DNA from: Advenella incenata
GTDB lineage: Bacteria; Pseudomonadota; Gammaproteobacteria; Burkholderiales; Burkholderiaceae_B
DNA length: 64,000 bases
Assembly: GCF_004217095.1 (NCBI RefSeq)
Contig: NZ_SHKO01000005.1
Location: forward strand, 1 to 64,000
Reading direction: 5' to 3'
The notes under the pieces are model-generated. The model searched no databases and had not been told where the DNA came from. It saw nothing but the letters and a program-made list of their open reading frames with translations. Position 1 is the stretch's first letter. Each line of letters begins with the position of its first letter. Positions 53,930 to 63,079 of the stretch are shown one piece after another. Both the position numbers and the translations under genes were made by a program.

Positions 53930-54916
53930 ATGAGACCCATTACAGGCAAAAATGCCATCACAATTGCAACTGCACTTGTTGCCTCGGCGCTTGCCGTCAA
54001 TCAGGCCAGGGCTGAATCATTTCCTGAGCGCACCATTACCATCATCGTCCCCTTCCCTGCGGGAGGTACGCCCGACATTCTTGCCCGCATCATGGGCGAG
54101 AAAGCGTCAGCACAACTAAAACAGACCATTGTCGTGGAAAATAAGGCAGGCGCCGGCGGATCTATAGGTATACAGGCAGCGGCCCGATCAAAAAACGACG
54201 GATACACACTTGTGATGTGCGCCTATGGCTGTGCGGTTGCACCCTCTCTGTATAAACCGGCGCCTTATAATATCGAAACGCAATTTGCGCCCGTCGTTAT
54301 GGTCGGCACCGTTCCCAGCGTGCTGGTAACCAATCCGAAAAACATACCCGCAAAAACCGTGCAGGATTTCGTCAGCTATGCCAAGGCGCATCCCGGAAAA
54401 ATCAATGCAGCATCATCGGGCATTGGCGGCTCTGCCCATATTGGCATTGAGATGCTCAAGCGCGAGGCCGGTATCCAGATCGCGCACATCCCCTATAAGG
54501 GAGCCGGTCAGGTCGCCGGCGACCTGTTGGGCGGCCAGGTCGACATGTACTTCGACAACCTGCCTGCCTCACTGGCAAGCATCAAGGCGGGCCGCCTGAA
54601 TGCGCTTGCGGTGGCCAGCAAGGAACGCTCTGCTGCGATTCCCGACGTGCCTACCTTTGCCCAGGCGGGTTATCCAAATATGCTGATTACGCCCTGGTTT
54701 GGCCTGCTCGCGCCTGCCGGCACGCCACCGGAAAACATAAGCAAGTTGAATGCCGCCTTCAATGCCGCATTCAAAGATTCTGAAATCCAGAAGAAATTCA
54801 CCGACCTGGGTGTCGATATTGCCGGCGGAACTTCGCAGGCCCTTGCCGACTTCATCACATCTGAAACCAGCAAGATTGCCACGCTGATCAAAGAAAACAA
54901 TATCACGGCCAAATAG
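53930..54916 (+). CDS. Bug-family (TctC) periplasmic receptor
   Basis: A 328-residue tripartite tricarboxylate receptor. The signal peptide ends NQARAES. The family hallmarks are FPERTITIIVPFPAGGTPDILARIMGEKAS, VVENKAGAGGSIGIQAAARSKNDGYTLVM and FDNLPASLASIKAGRLNALAVASKERSAAIPDVPTFAQAG. TctA/TctB membrane genes are absent nearby, as is usual for Bug proteins. Bordetella and relatives carry tens of these. The ligand is unknown; the hydrolase and aldolase downstream suggest an organic acid or ester. Confidence 0.95.
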   Translation: MRPITGKNAITIATALVASALAVNQARAESFPERTITIIVPFPAGGTPDILARIMGEKASAQLKQTIVVENKAGAGGSIGIQAAARSKNDGYTLVMCAYGCAVAPSLYKPAPYNIETQFAPVVMVGTVPSVLVTNPKNIPAKTVQDFVSYAKAHPGKINAASSGIGGSAHIGIEMLKREAGIQIAHIPYKGAGQVAGDLLGGQVDMYFDNLPASLASIKAGRLNALAVASKERSAAIPDVPTFAQAGYPNMLITPWFGLLAPAGTPPENISKLNAAFNAAFKDSEIQKKFTDLGVDIAGGTSQALADFITSETSKIATLIKENNITAK

Positions 54917-54968
54917 GCCTGCCGCTATCCAAATGCAAGGTGCCCATGAGCATGACAAAGAGAGATAC

Positions 54969-55934
54969 ATGAGCCAAGAGTCGCAAAACACCGCAATCGG
55001 CCTCAGAGATATGGGTTCGTTTCATATAGGCGGGCGCGCTGTGCAACTGCACGATCAGCCGGAATATGAACGCGTCATGAGCGCTGGCGGCGAACCGGTC
55101 CGCATCAATCTGAATGGTACGTATGCGATTGAACAAATGTACGTGCAGTACTTTCTTGCTGAGAAGCCCAACGGCAAGGGCCCGCTAGTATTCTGGCATG
55201 GCGGCGGCATGACCGGTGCGGCGTGGGAAACCACGCCGGATGGGCGCCAGGGCTGGGTGAATTATTTCATTCGCCATGGTTGGGATGTTTATGTGTGCGA
55301 TGCCGTGGAGCGCGGCCGCTCGGGGTTTGCCCCCTGGCCGCAAATTTGGCCTGACAAGCCGGTCTGCCAGACAGTCAATGACGTCTACAGCAGGTTCCGT
55401 ATCGGAGATCGGGCCGACAGTTATGATCGCGATCCGACACGACGAACGGCTTACCCCAATACACGCTTTCCACTGCACGCCTTTGACCAGTTTGCAAAAC
55501 AGATGGTCCCGCGCTGGACCCATACCAACGAAGCCATCCTGTCTGCCTTTGAAGCACTGCTGCATCAGCTTGGGGCCGCCAGCATTGTGTGCCACTCCCA
55601 GGCCGGGCCGCTTGCCTTGCAACTTGCCGCCAGGCATCCGGACCTGGTCCGGACATTGGTGGCCATCGAGCCGGCCGGCATACCCGATATCACACGCGCA
55701 GACTACCGCACGCCCACGTTGATGGTGCTTGGCGACAACATGGATACCGACAGCAGATGGCAGCGGCTCAAGGAAAAAATCCTGACATTTTGCAGTGCCG
55801 TCCCCGGCACAACGGTGCTGTCCTTGCCCGAGATCGGGATCAGGGGCAATTCACATGTCATGATGATGGATTACAACAATCAGGACATCGCACAACTTGT
55901 CCACGGCTGGCTGGGCCGGCGGATCAGCAAATAA
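54969..55934 (+). CDS. Alpha/beta hydrolase next to Bug receptor
   Basis: A 321-residue hydrolase. The pattern VFWHGGGMTGAAWETTPDGRQGWVNYFIRHGWDVYVCDAVERGRSGFAPWP (about 76-125), nucleophile IVCHSQAGPLALQLA (Ser about 217) and a C-terminal His in GNSHVMMMDYNN define a fungal-lactonase-like family common beside Bug receptors. It is likely a lactone or ester hydrolase. The start at 54969 (MSQESQN) follows AAAGAGA. Confidence 0.85.
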   Translation: MSQESQNTAIGLRDMGSFHIGGRAVQLHDQPEYERVMSAGGEPVRINLNGTYAIEQMYVQYFLAEKPNGKGPLVFWHGGGMTGAAWETTPDGRQGWVNYFIRHGWDVYVCDAVERGRSGFAPWPQIWPDKPVCQTVNDVYSRFRIGDRADSYDRDPTRRTAYPNTRFPLHAFDQFAKQMVPRWTHTNEAILSAFEALLHQLGAASIVCHSQAGPLALQLAARHPDLVRTLVAIEPAGIPDITRADYRTPTLMVLGDNMDTDSRWQRLKEKILTFCSAVPGTTVLSLPEIGIRGNSHVMMMDYNNQDIAQLVHGWLGRRISK

Positions 55935-56044
55935 AACCGCCCGGTGGCGGGCGGCGTCTGCTCTTGCTGCGTCGTGTTCAGGCCGAACAAATATGCATGG
56001 CATTGTCTGTCGGCCTGCTGACGGGTGCCTTCGGCCGCAGGCGT

Positions 56045-56782
56045 TTAGAGCAAGCGGCGCAGCGATTCAAAGAACAGCGTAGACTGCAGCCGTTCCTGCT
56101 GTATCTGGCTGGCCGCCAGTGCTGCCTTGTGTTCCTCCACCTGCTTTAACGGCAAGCCCGATGAATGCGCCAGCACTTCCACGCGCGCAGCACGCTCCAG
56201 ATAGTACAAATCATCGTACGCATAAGCGACGCTTTCGCCACAGACTATCGGTCCATGATTTGTCAAAAACGCAACATCGGCGCCATTCATGGCATGTGCA
56301 ATGCGCTCGCCCTCTGCGTGATCCAGCGCCAGACCGTTATAGGTACGATCCACAGCGATACGGTTGTAGAACCGCATGGCATTTTGCGATAGCAGCGGAT
56401 CCAGCCCGCCATTCTCGGTCAATGTTAGTGCGGTCGCATAAGGCATATGCGTATGCAGCACGCATTTTTTGCGCGCAATCCGATGTACGGCAGCGTGAAT
56501 AAACAATGCAGTGGGTTCAATTTCATGTTTGCCCCACAATTTGTTGCCATCGGCATCAACCATGACTATATCCTCGGCCTGTATCTCGGACCACTGGAAG
56601 CCGCGCGGATTTAGCAGAAACCAGTCGGCACAGGCGGGCACCTCGGCGCTAAAGTGATTGCACACGCCCTCCGAAAGGTCATGAAAGGCAGCCGCCCGCA
56701 AGGCCAGCGCCAGGTCCTGGCGCAACCGGGTTGTCTCCTCCGAGTGATATACGGCTTCATATTGATTCTGGATGGTGTCCAT
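56045..56782 (-). CDS. Class II aldolase/adducin family protein
   Basis: A 245-residue protein of the class II aldolase (fuculose-phosphate aldolase-like) family. The zinc histidines are in CVLHTHMPYATAL (His-x-His, about 115-127) and a further His in VAFLTNHGPIVCGESV. The start at 56782 has GGGAG upstream. The gene is convergent with the hydrolase at 54969. It may split a hydroxy-acid made by that pathway, or be a decarboxylase or epimerase of the same fold. Confidence 0.87.
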   Translation of the reverse strand: MDTIQNQYEAVYHSEETTRLRQDLALALRAAAFHDLSEGVCNHFSAEVPACADWFLLNPRGFQWSEIQAEDIVMVDADGNKLWGKHEIEPTALFIHAAVHRIARKKCVLHTHMPYATALTLTENGGLDPLLSQNAMRFYNRIAVDRTYNGLALDHAEGERIAHAMNGADVAFLTNHGPIVCGESVAYAYDDLYYLERAARVEVLAHSSGLPLKQVEEHKAALAASQIQQERLQSTLFFESLRRLL

Positions 56783-56972
56783 CCCGCTCTCCCTGATGAT
56801 GTTATTTTGCCAAACGTCAAATACCCCGCCTGCGAATGAAATACAATCATTCACGCAGTATCGCCCACATTAACCAGGCGCGAGGACCGTATGCTTAGTC
56901 TAGTGCCAATTGGCTCATTTGTGTTAATTTCGATCTGCTCAGCGATTTGCCACATACTCACAGGGTCTCGCC

Positions 56973-57635
56973 ATGAAAATCACACTGCACTATATATATG
57001 ATCCCCTTTGCGGCTGGTGTTATGCCGCCGAGCCCCTGCTTGAACGCGTTCTTGCTTCTCCCCTGCGCGAGCAGATTGCATTTGAAATGCATGCAGGCGG
57101 GCTGTTCCAGCGCATGACGCTGCCACAAAGCAAACGGGCACAGATCGGCCAGGCCGACGCGCGTATCGGAAGCATGACCGGCCAGATTTTTGGCCAGCCC
57201 TATCTGAACGGATTGCTCGCCCGCGACGATACCGTTTATGACTCGCTGCCGCCCATCGCGGCCATCCTGGCGGCAGGCGCAATCTCTGCGGGCAGTGAAC
57301 CGGCCATGTTGCAGGCCATCCAACATGCACACTATCGTGAAGGCCGCGCCGTCGTCCAGGAAGATGTGCTGGCAGATCTGGCGCAGTCGCTGCAGATTGA
57401 CCGCGCGTTATTTATCAGGACTTATCACGACATACTGAATGACAATATCCAGGCGCATCTGGACAGCACGCTCACGCTGATGCATTATGCCGGCGCACAA
57501 GGCTTCCCGGCCTTTGTAATTCAAAAAGACGATGTCCTGGAAAAACTGCAGCACGAGCGCTACTATGGCGACGCGGCCGGGTTTACTGCACTGGTCGAAG
57601 ACAAAATCGGCCTTGATCAAGGTGAGCGCGCTTGA
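56973..57635 (+). CDS. DsbA-family (FrnE-like) thioredoxin-fold protein
   Basis: A 220-residue cytoplasmic protein of the DsbA/FrnE family. The N-terminal CxxC active site is LCGWCYAAEPLLERV (about residues 10-24), followed by a helical insertion and a C-terminal thioredoxin half with QGFPAFVIQKDD (cis-proline). There is no signal peptide. It stops two bases before the SMR gene start, so the two are probably one operon. The substrate is unknown. Confidence 0.88.
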   Translation: MKITLHYIYDPLCGWCYAAEPLLERVLASPLREQIAFEMHAGGLFQRMTLPQSKRAQIGQADARIGSMTGQIFGQPYLNGLLARDDTVYDSLPPIAAILAAGAISAGSEPAMLQAIQHAHYREGRAVVQEDVLADLAQSLQIDRALFIRTYHDILNDNIQAHLDSTLTLMHYAGAQGFPAFVIQKDDVLEKLQHERYYGDAAGFTALVEDKIGLDQGERA

Positions 57636-57637
57636 CC

Positions 57638-57973
57638 ATGATTTCTACCTATTTATATCTGGCCGGCGCGATCGTCATGGAAGTGATTGCCACCTCCTTT
57701 CTTAAATCGTCCGAGAGCTTCACACGGCTTGTTCCTTCAATCATCACCATTGTGGGATACGCCGCTGCGTTTTACTTTTTGTCGCTCAGCTTACGGACGA
57801 TGCCTACCGGCATTGCGTATGCAATATGGTCGGGGGTCGGTATCGTGCTCATCTCCCTGATCAGCTGGATCTGGTTCGGGCAATCTCTTGATGGCGCAGC
57901 ACTGCTGGGCATCGGCCTGATCATTGCCGGTGTCATTGTCATCAATGTATTTTCCGGCAGCGTCTCGCATTAA
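57638..57973 (+). CDS. Small multidrug resistance (EmrE/SugE) transporter
   Basis: A 111-residue SMR transporter with four transmembrane helices. The proton-coupling glutamate is in AGAIVMEVIATSFLKSSESFT (Glu about 14). TGIAYAIWSGVGIVLISLISWIWFGQSLDGAALLGIGLIIAGVIVIN is the canonical second half. This looks like the EmrE-type exporters of quaternary cations. ATG at 57638; a TTG six bases upstream overlaps the previous stop. Confidence 0.93.
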   Translation: MISTYLYLAGAIVMEVIATSFLKSSESFTRLVPSIITIVGYAAAFYFLSLSLRTMPTGIAYAIWSGVGIVLISLISWIWFGQSLDGAALLGIGLIIAGVIVINVFSGSVSH

Positions 57974-58114
57974 GGGTGTGAAGAGGGTTTTTCCTACAGT
58001 TATTGGAACTGAGCGGCACCGATGATCCATTCCGGCATCATTTGTGCCATCTGGTCAACCAACTGTCATTTTTGAGGATTATGCTGGTGCCTTTACCCGA
58101 CGACAGGAACCTTC

Positions 58115-58690
58115 ATGCCACTTACTCCCGAAGACATTCAATCGCTGTACGAGCAATATGGCGCCTCTTTGTACGACGGCGAGGCGGTCACGCAACTGGA
58201 ACATGCCCTGCAAGCGGCCTGTCTTGCCGAGGCTGAGAATGCCCCGGACTCGCTGGTTGCTGCGGCCCTGTTGCATGATCTGGGCCACATTCTGGAAGCA
58301 CGCAATCAGGAACGTGATAATGCGTTCCCGGGCGTAGACCATCGCCATCAATTGGCCGCCGTACCCTTTTTGCAGCCGGGATTTCCGGACGCGGTTATCG
58401 AACCGGTCAAGATGCACGTCGATGCCAAGCGCTGCCTGTGCGCCATTGATCCAGACTATTTCGGGACGCTATCACCCGCTTCAGTGCACAGCCTGGGTTT
58501 GCAGGGCGGCCCGTTCAGCCAGGTCCAGGTTGAACAATTCCAGCAACGCCCTCACGCCCAGGACGCGCTGCGTCTGCGCCGCTGGGACGATCTGGCCAAG
58601 GTGCCGCAACGCACAACGCCCGATCTTGCGCATTTCATGCGCTACGTGAAAAAGGTGTACCAGCCTGATGCTATCTCCCTCACGACGTAA
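58115..58690 (+). CDS. PhnZ-like HD-domain mixed-valent diiron oxygenase
   Basis: A 191-residue HD-domain protein resembling PhnZ, which oxidatively cleaves 1-hydroxy-2-aminoethylphosphonate. Residues Tyr20 and Glu23 (YDGE), His30 (QLEHALQ), His54-Asp55 (LLHDLGH) and His101 (KMHVDAKR) have the spacings I recall for PhnZ Tyr24, Glu27, His34, His58-Asp59 and His104. The PhnY hydroxylase normally paired with it is absent. The C-terminus overlaps the convergent flavin reductase gene by 11 bases. It could act on other phosphonates or have a new substrate. Confidence 0.8.
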   Translation: MPLTPEDIQSLYEQYGASLYDGEAVTQLEHALQAACLAEAENAPDSLVAAALLHDLGHILEARNQERDNAFPGVDHRHQLAAVPFLQPGFPDAVIEPVKMHVDAKRCLCAIDPDYFGTLSPASVHSLGLQGGPFSQVQVEQFQQRPHAQDALRLRRWDDLAKVPQRTTPDLAHFMRYVKKVYQPDAISLTT

Positions 58691-59294
58691 CGCCCACTGC
58701 GCTGGCCGTCCTGACCAGCGACAGCGCTAGTGCCTCTGCTGCCGTCCGCTGCTCTTCGCTTTGCAATTGACCAGCGTCATCAAATGCGTTGGCGGCAAAG
58801 GGGATGGTCATGACGGACGGCAATACCAACATGCCCAATCCTGACAACACCGTGCGCAAATGCAGCAGACCCAGCCTGGTTCCGGACGGGCCTGTGGTTG
58901 CGCCACCAATGGCTGCGACCTTGCCAATATAAGGCAATTTGCCAGGCTCGTCGCCGTCTGCGCGCGATACCCAGTCCAGCGTATTTTTCAGCAAAGCCGA
59001 GATGGAGGAATTTTCTTCCGGAGAGGCGAAGAACACGCCATGATGCGACTTGAACAGCGCTCGCAGTTGACGCGCAGATTCAGGCAAACCAAACTGCGCT
59101 TCGTCATCGCCATGATAGATGGCCATCGGGTAGTCAGCCAGACTGATCAATGTTGCAGCGCCCCCGGCCTGGTCTACCACCCGCGCCATATGACGGGCCA
59201 GACGGGTATTGTAGGACTGTCGTCGAGTGCTGCCCGGGAGCAGCAGAATGCGTGGCTTGTCGTTGAGCGGTTTGTCGCTCTCGATTGGCGTCAT
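58680..59294 (-). CDS. NADPH-dependent FMN reductase family protein
   Basis: A 204-residue flavodoxin-fold protein. PRILLLPGSTRRQSYNTRLARHMA near the N-terminus (about 14-37) is the FMN phosphate-binding loop of the NADPH:FMN/quinone/chromate reductase family. VFFASPEENSSISALLKNTLDWVSR is the second family block. It is likely a cytoplasmic quinone or azo reductase. ATG at 59294 (MTPIESDK) has AGGGAA upstream. Confidence 0.9.
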   Translation of the reverse strand: MTPIESDKPLNDKPRILLLPGSTRRQSYNTRLARHMARVVDQAGGAATLISLADYPMAIYHGDDEAQFGLPESARQLRALFKSHHGVFFASPEENSSISALLKNTLDWVSRADGDEPGKLPYIGKVAAIGGATTGPSGTRLGLLHLRTVLSGLGMLVLPSVMTIPFAANAFDDAGQLQSEEQRTAAEALALSLVRTASAVGVTS

Positions 59295-59361
59295 TGCATA
59301 TTCCCTGAATGTCACGATGACATTTATCATAACAAAACCAGCTGTCGGTCAGTTTGATTGG

Positions 59362-59976
59362 CTATGACGCTTGACCTTGTCCCAGGCAAAAAAGCGCCAC
59401 CGGCTTGTGTGCAGCAGGCAAGGTCAGTTGCCTGGCTAGCGCCTCATCATCTATACCCATCACCAGCACGCCGCCCAGATTTTCGGCCTGCGCTGCCAGA
59501 TAAAGATTCTGTGCCACGGCGCCAGTCTCTACATCGACATAGCGGGCACCGCGCAAGCCATCGGGCTGCTGGTCAGAAAAATGGCGCAATGCCAGGTCAT
59601 GGTCTGCACTAATGACGATTACAACAGGCGCGGTCTCGAGCCATTCATCATCGGCAAGGGAAACCGACAGCAAACTGCCCGAAACAGGCACATGGGCCAG
59701 CCGGTCAAGACGGTTGCGTTGCGGGTCAAACACATAGCTGCCCGCCTCTACTGCCCGTACCCTGCGCACCAGAACCGTCAAGCCTAGCGGATACAAGGCA
59801 TGAGCCGATGGCGCACCCCGCTTGCCGTCAACGCTGTTGATCCCCTGTGCGCAGGTCAGGATCCGCATGAGCGCGAGTTCGTCAATCGGCGCGTCGGTAA
59901 ACTGCCGGACAGAGCGGCGACGCGCAATCAATGAATACAATAGGTCGCGCTCCTGTTCTGTTGTCATCACCGCCAT
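59362..59976 (-). CDS. Nitroreductase family protein
   Basis: A 204-residue nitroreductase-fold protein of the SagB/thiopeptide-oxidase type. The FMN-binding start reads IARRRSVRQFTDAPIDELALMRILTCAQGIN (about 18-48), followed by APSAHALYPL and a C-terminal GVLVMGIDDEALARQLTLPAAHKPVALFCLGQG. The start at 59976 has CAGGAG upstream; longer frames are unsupported. No RiPP precursor gene is seen near it, so a metabolic reductase role is likelier than a peptide-modifying one. Confidence 0.86.
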   Translation of the reverse strand: MAVMTTEQERDLLYSLIARRRSVRQFTDAPIDELALMRILTCAQGINSVDGKRGAPSAHALYPLGLTVLVRRVRAVEAGSYVFDPQRNRLDRLAHVPVSGSLLSVSLADDEWLETAPVVIVISADHDLALRHFSDQQPDGLRGARYVDVETGAVAQNLYLAAQAENLGGVLVMGIDDEALARQLTLPAAHKPVALFCLGQGQAS

Positions 59977-60274
59977 GCAAATACTCCTGTCAAGTACCAA
60001 AGATGGATTCAGTGTAGCAATAAGCAGTCCGGCCCAGAAACGCTGACGCATCTGGAGCATGTATCGGTATGTAAAGCACGTTGATCAGTCACGGGCGCGC
60101 ACAATGGCCAGTGCCTGCATGGCCGCTTTCTGAGCGGATCAGCGGCACAACGCGGAGGCCGGGCATGTAGTCGTTGCGCTGATATTGACCTGCAAAGGGC
60201 CTTGCCAAAACTGGACAACGTGTGCGAGAAACAGGTCGCCTGCACGATTTCAGTCTGCTTTCAGCTTGATTCCT

Positions 60275-60296
60275 TATAATAGTTAGGTAGCTAACT
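60275..60296 (+). promoter_or_regulatory. -10 box with MarR-type operator
   Basis: A perfect TATAAT (60275-60280) is immediately followed by the inverted repeat AGTTAG-GTAG-CTAACT (60281-60296), about 40 bases before the marR start. A dimeric MarR protein bound here would cover the start point. The -35 hexamer is not clear. Confidence 0.75.
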
Positions 60297-60336
60297 AATT
60301 GAACATCATAACTCATTTCCTCAATTCCTATTTTCC

Positions 60337-60828
60337 ATGACTACCAAATCCAATCAGCCGTCAGACGCCACCCGCATGGCTATGAGCCAGGGCTTGCTGC
60401 ATATGGCACGCGCCTATCGCAGCGCGGCCGATCAATTGCTTGCCGAACTTGGCATGTCCCAGGCCACAGCGTGGCCGATTGTGACCATCCGACGGCTAGG
60501 GGAAGGCGTCAGGCAAAAGGATATCGCCGAAGAGCTTGGCATTGAAGCCCCCTCTCTGGTTCGCCTGCTCGATCAGCTTGAGGCCAGCGGCCTGGCCGTA
60601 CGCAAACTCGACCCAGAAGACGGACGCAGCAAAACGCTGTATCTGACCGATGCGGGCAGACGTATTGCAAATGAAATTGATGAGCGCCTGCTTGGCTTTC
60701 GGCGCATGGTCTTCAATGGTGTGTCAAAAGAAGATGCCGATGCCTTTTTGCGTGTGCTCGATACCATCAGGAATAGCACCTGTGCAACTGGCCGCTCTTC
60801 CGGTAAGCACTCAGGTAATCACAAATGA
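60337..60828 (+). CDS. MarR-family regulator of the efflux operon
   Basis: A 163-residue MarR regulator. The winged helix-turn-helix is KDIAEELGIEAPSLVRLLDQLEASGLAVRKLDPEDGRSKTLYLTDAGRRIANEID (about 57-112). It overlaps the FUSC transporter gene by four bases (ATGA), so it is part of that operon and probably represses it through the palindrome at 60281. Its ligand is likely an aromatic acid or phenolic compound. Confidence 0.92.
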   Translation: MTTKSNQPSDATRMAMSQGLLHMARAYRSAADQLLAELGMSQATAWPIVTIRRLGEGVRQKDIAEELGIEAPSLVRLLDQLEASGLAVRKLDPEDGRSKTLYLTDAGRRIANEIDERLLGFRRMVFNGVSKEDADAFLRVLDTIRNSTCATGRSSGKHSGNHK

Positions 60829-62858
60829 AACTGTTTACCCGCGACGAGACGCTGTTTTCATTCAAATGTTATATAAGCGCCATGTTGGCGCTTTATATTT
60901 CATACAGCATCGGCCTGCGCAACCCTTTCTGGGCGATGATGACCGCCTATGTCGTCACGACCCAGCCGTGGGCGGGCAGCATCCGCTCCAAGGCCCTGTA
61001 CAGACTGGCTGGCACGATACTGGGTTCGGCCGCTGCGATTGCCATTATTCCGAACCTGAATCAAAGCCCGCTGCTCACCACTCTGGCCATGTCATTGTGG
61101 GTAGGCGGCTGTCTGTATATTTCGCTGCTGGATCGCACGCCCCGCTCCTATGTGTTCATGCTGGCCGGATACACTGCCGCACTTATTGGATTCCCCGCGG
61201 TCGACGATCCGATAGGCCTCTTTGACAAAGGCATTTCCCGCGTTGAGGAGATCAGCCTGGGTATCATGTGTGCCGCACTGGTTCACACGCTTGTGCTACC
61301 GCGCAGTATTGCACCCGTGGTAATGAGCGGACTGGACCAGACCCTGGCAGATGCTCGCACCTGGATTGTATCTACGCTGGGTTGCGCCGCCCCCGAAGAA
61401 GACCGGCAAAATCGTCGCAAGCTGGCCAATGACATTACGCAACTGCGTCTGACCGCTTCGCATATCCCGTTCGACACCAGTAATATCCGCTGGTCTTCAC
61501 ATCTGTTGCGCGCGCTGCTGAACCGAATCATCAGCCTGACGCCGGTCATTTCCTCTGTGGAAGACAGGATCAATGCATTACAACTGGCCGGACGGCCATT
61601 ACCACCTGCAACGCACGAGGTAATGAAGCACATCAGCGACTGGATAGCCTCGGGCAAGCAGGCCAACGCCGAACAGCTCAAATCGATGCATAGCGCAATT
61701 GACACGATCACGCCTGCTATTGAACCCGATATGAAATGGCATACGCTGTTGTCTGCCAGCCTGGCTACACGCCTGCACGAACTGGTCAACACCTACGCCA
61801 AATGTCTTCAGATGCGAAATGATCTGGACACAGGCATTCAGAACGCCAGTGACGAGGCCAGCGCCAACCGTCGTAAACCCGACCTGCATATTGATCGCGG
61901 CATTGCGCTGCAATCGGCACTGGCTGCCGCAATCGCCATTGGCATTTGCTGTGTCTTCTGGATTATCACGGCATGGCCACAGGGTGGCACCGCAGCCATG
62001 ATGGCGGCCGTTTTCAGCAGCTTTTTCTCGACACTGGATAATCCGGCTGCGCCCATGCGTGTGTTCCTGCGCTATACGATTTACTCCATTCCCATTTCCG
62101 CTTTCTATCTGCTGGTTGCACTGCCATCCGTGCACACATTTGAAATGCTGGCAATGGTTATTTTTCCAGTGGTCTTCGTACTGTCGGCGCTGGCCATACG
62201 CCCTGCCTACGCGCTCAAGGCAATGGCTTTGCTATTTGGCGTACTGGGAACGTTCGCACTGATGGATGTCAACCAGGCAACCCTGGATATCTATTTGAAC
62301 AGCATCACCGGACAACTGGCTGGCACTGCCGTGGCCGCGCTGGTTGCGACCCTGTTTCGCACAATCAGTGCCGAACGCGCCGTCATTCGCATTCAAAACG
62401 CCAATCGGCAGGATCTGGCCACTCTGGCCTCAACACGACGGGTGCTGAGCACGCCACACCTGACTTCGCGCATGCTCGACCGCGTTGGCCTGCTGCAAAC
62501 CCGCCTGCCTGCCGAGAATCGTACAGCACAGCAGGAAACACCCGATCCACTGCTGGCCTTGCGGGTGGGCAATGATATTGCCGTACTACAAAGCGCGTTG
62601 CAATCTCTGCCGCGCGCCGGCCAATCGGTACGCCGGTTGCTCGATAACCTGGCTGCCTTTTTTCGCAAGCCAAGGCAAGCGCCGGATCACGAACTGCTGC
62701 AGCAACTGGACGATGCGCTGACAAATGTATTGCTGGCGCCGGCGATCGGCCCGTCACATCACCGCGCCGTTGTTGCCATGGTGGGGCTGCGTCGTGGCCT
62801 GTTCCCACAAACGGCGCCTTACCCAATCACTGCAAATATCCAGGAGGCCAGAACATGA
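60825..62858 (+). CDS. FUSC-family (AaeB-like) efflux transporter
   Basis: A 677-residue inner-membrane protein with two groups of transmembrane helices (about 20-170 and 355-505) joined by and followed by soluble helical regions, the FUSC/AaeB architecture. YISYSIGLRNPFWAMMTAYVVTTQPWAGSIRSKALYRLAGTILGSAAAI is the first-half signature. AaeB of E. coli exports p-hydroxybenzoate and other aromatic acids. It is followed by the DUF1656 and HlyD-type genes as in aae operons. Confidence 0.92.
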   Translation: MKLFTRDETLFSFKCYISAMLALYISYSIGLRNPFWAMMTAYVVTTQPWAGSIRSKALYRLAGTILGSAAAIAIIPNLNQSPLLTTLAMSLWVGGCLYISLLDRTPRSYVFMLAGYTAALIGFPAVDDPIGLFDKGISRVEEISLGIMCAALVHTLVLPRSIAPVVMSGLDQTLADARTWIVSTLGCAAPEEDRQNRRKLANDITQLRLTASHIPFDTSNIRWSSHLLRALLNRIISLTPVISSVEDRINALQLAGRPLPPATHEVMKHISDWIASGKQANAEQLKSMHSAIDTITPAIEPDMKWHTLLSASLATRLHELVNTYAKCLQMRNDLDTGIQNASDEASANRRKPDLHIDRGIALQSALAAAIAIGICCVFWIITAWPQGGTAAMMAAVFSSFFSTLDNPAAPMRVFLRYTIYSIPISAFYLLVALPSVHTFEMLAMVIFPVVFVLSALAIRPAYALKAMALLFGVLGTFALMDVNQATLDIYLNSITGQLAGTAVAALVATLFRTISAERAVIRIQNANRQDLATLASTRRVLSTPHLTSRMLDRVGLLQTRLPAENRTAQQETPDPLLALRVGNDIAVLQSALQSLPRAGQSVRRLLDNLAAFFRKPRQAPDHELLQQLDDALTNVLLAPAIGPSHHRAVVAMVGLRRGLFPQTAPYPITANIQEART

Positions 62859-63076
62859 TCGGAGAAATTGACGTACAGGGCCTTTATATACCGTGGCTGC
62901 TGGTACTGGCCCTTGTCACATTTGTGATCGCCAAGGCAGTAAGCACACTGCTCTCTCGCCTGGGGTTTTATCGCCTGGTGTGGCACCCCGCTCTGTTTGA
63001 CCTGGGGCTGTACGTAATGCTGCTTTTCGCAGTACAGCGTACTTTTCCTTCTCTTTTGAAATTGCTAATGGTTTGA
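62855..63076 (+). CDS. DUF1656 small membrane protein (AaeX-like)
   Basis: A 73-residue protein with two transmembrane helices (about 12-30 and 45-65), the family of E. coli AaeX. It begins with MIGEIDVQGLYIPWLLVLALVTFVIAKAV. The ATG overlaps the FUSC stop by four bases. Its role in aromatic-acid efflux is not established, but its position is conserved between the transporter and the membrane-fusion gene. Confidence 0.9.
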   Translation: MIGEIDVQGLYIPWLLVLALVTFVIAKAVSTLLSRLGFYRLVWHPALFDLGLYVMLLFAVQRTFPSLLKLLMV

Positions 63077-63079
63077 CAA

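Noticed and set aside
59362-59976. SagB-like enzyme of a thiopeptide or RiPP cluster
   Set aside because: No precursor peptide, YcaO or maturase gene is nearby; a general nitroreductase is more likely.
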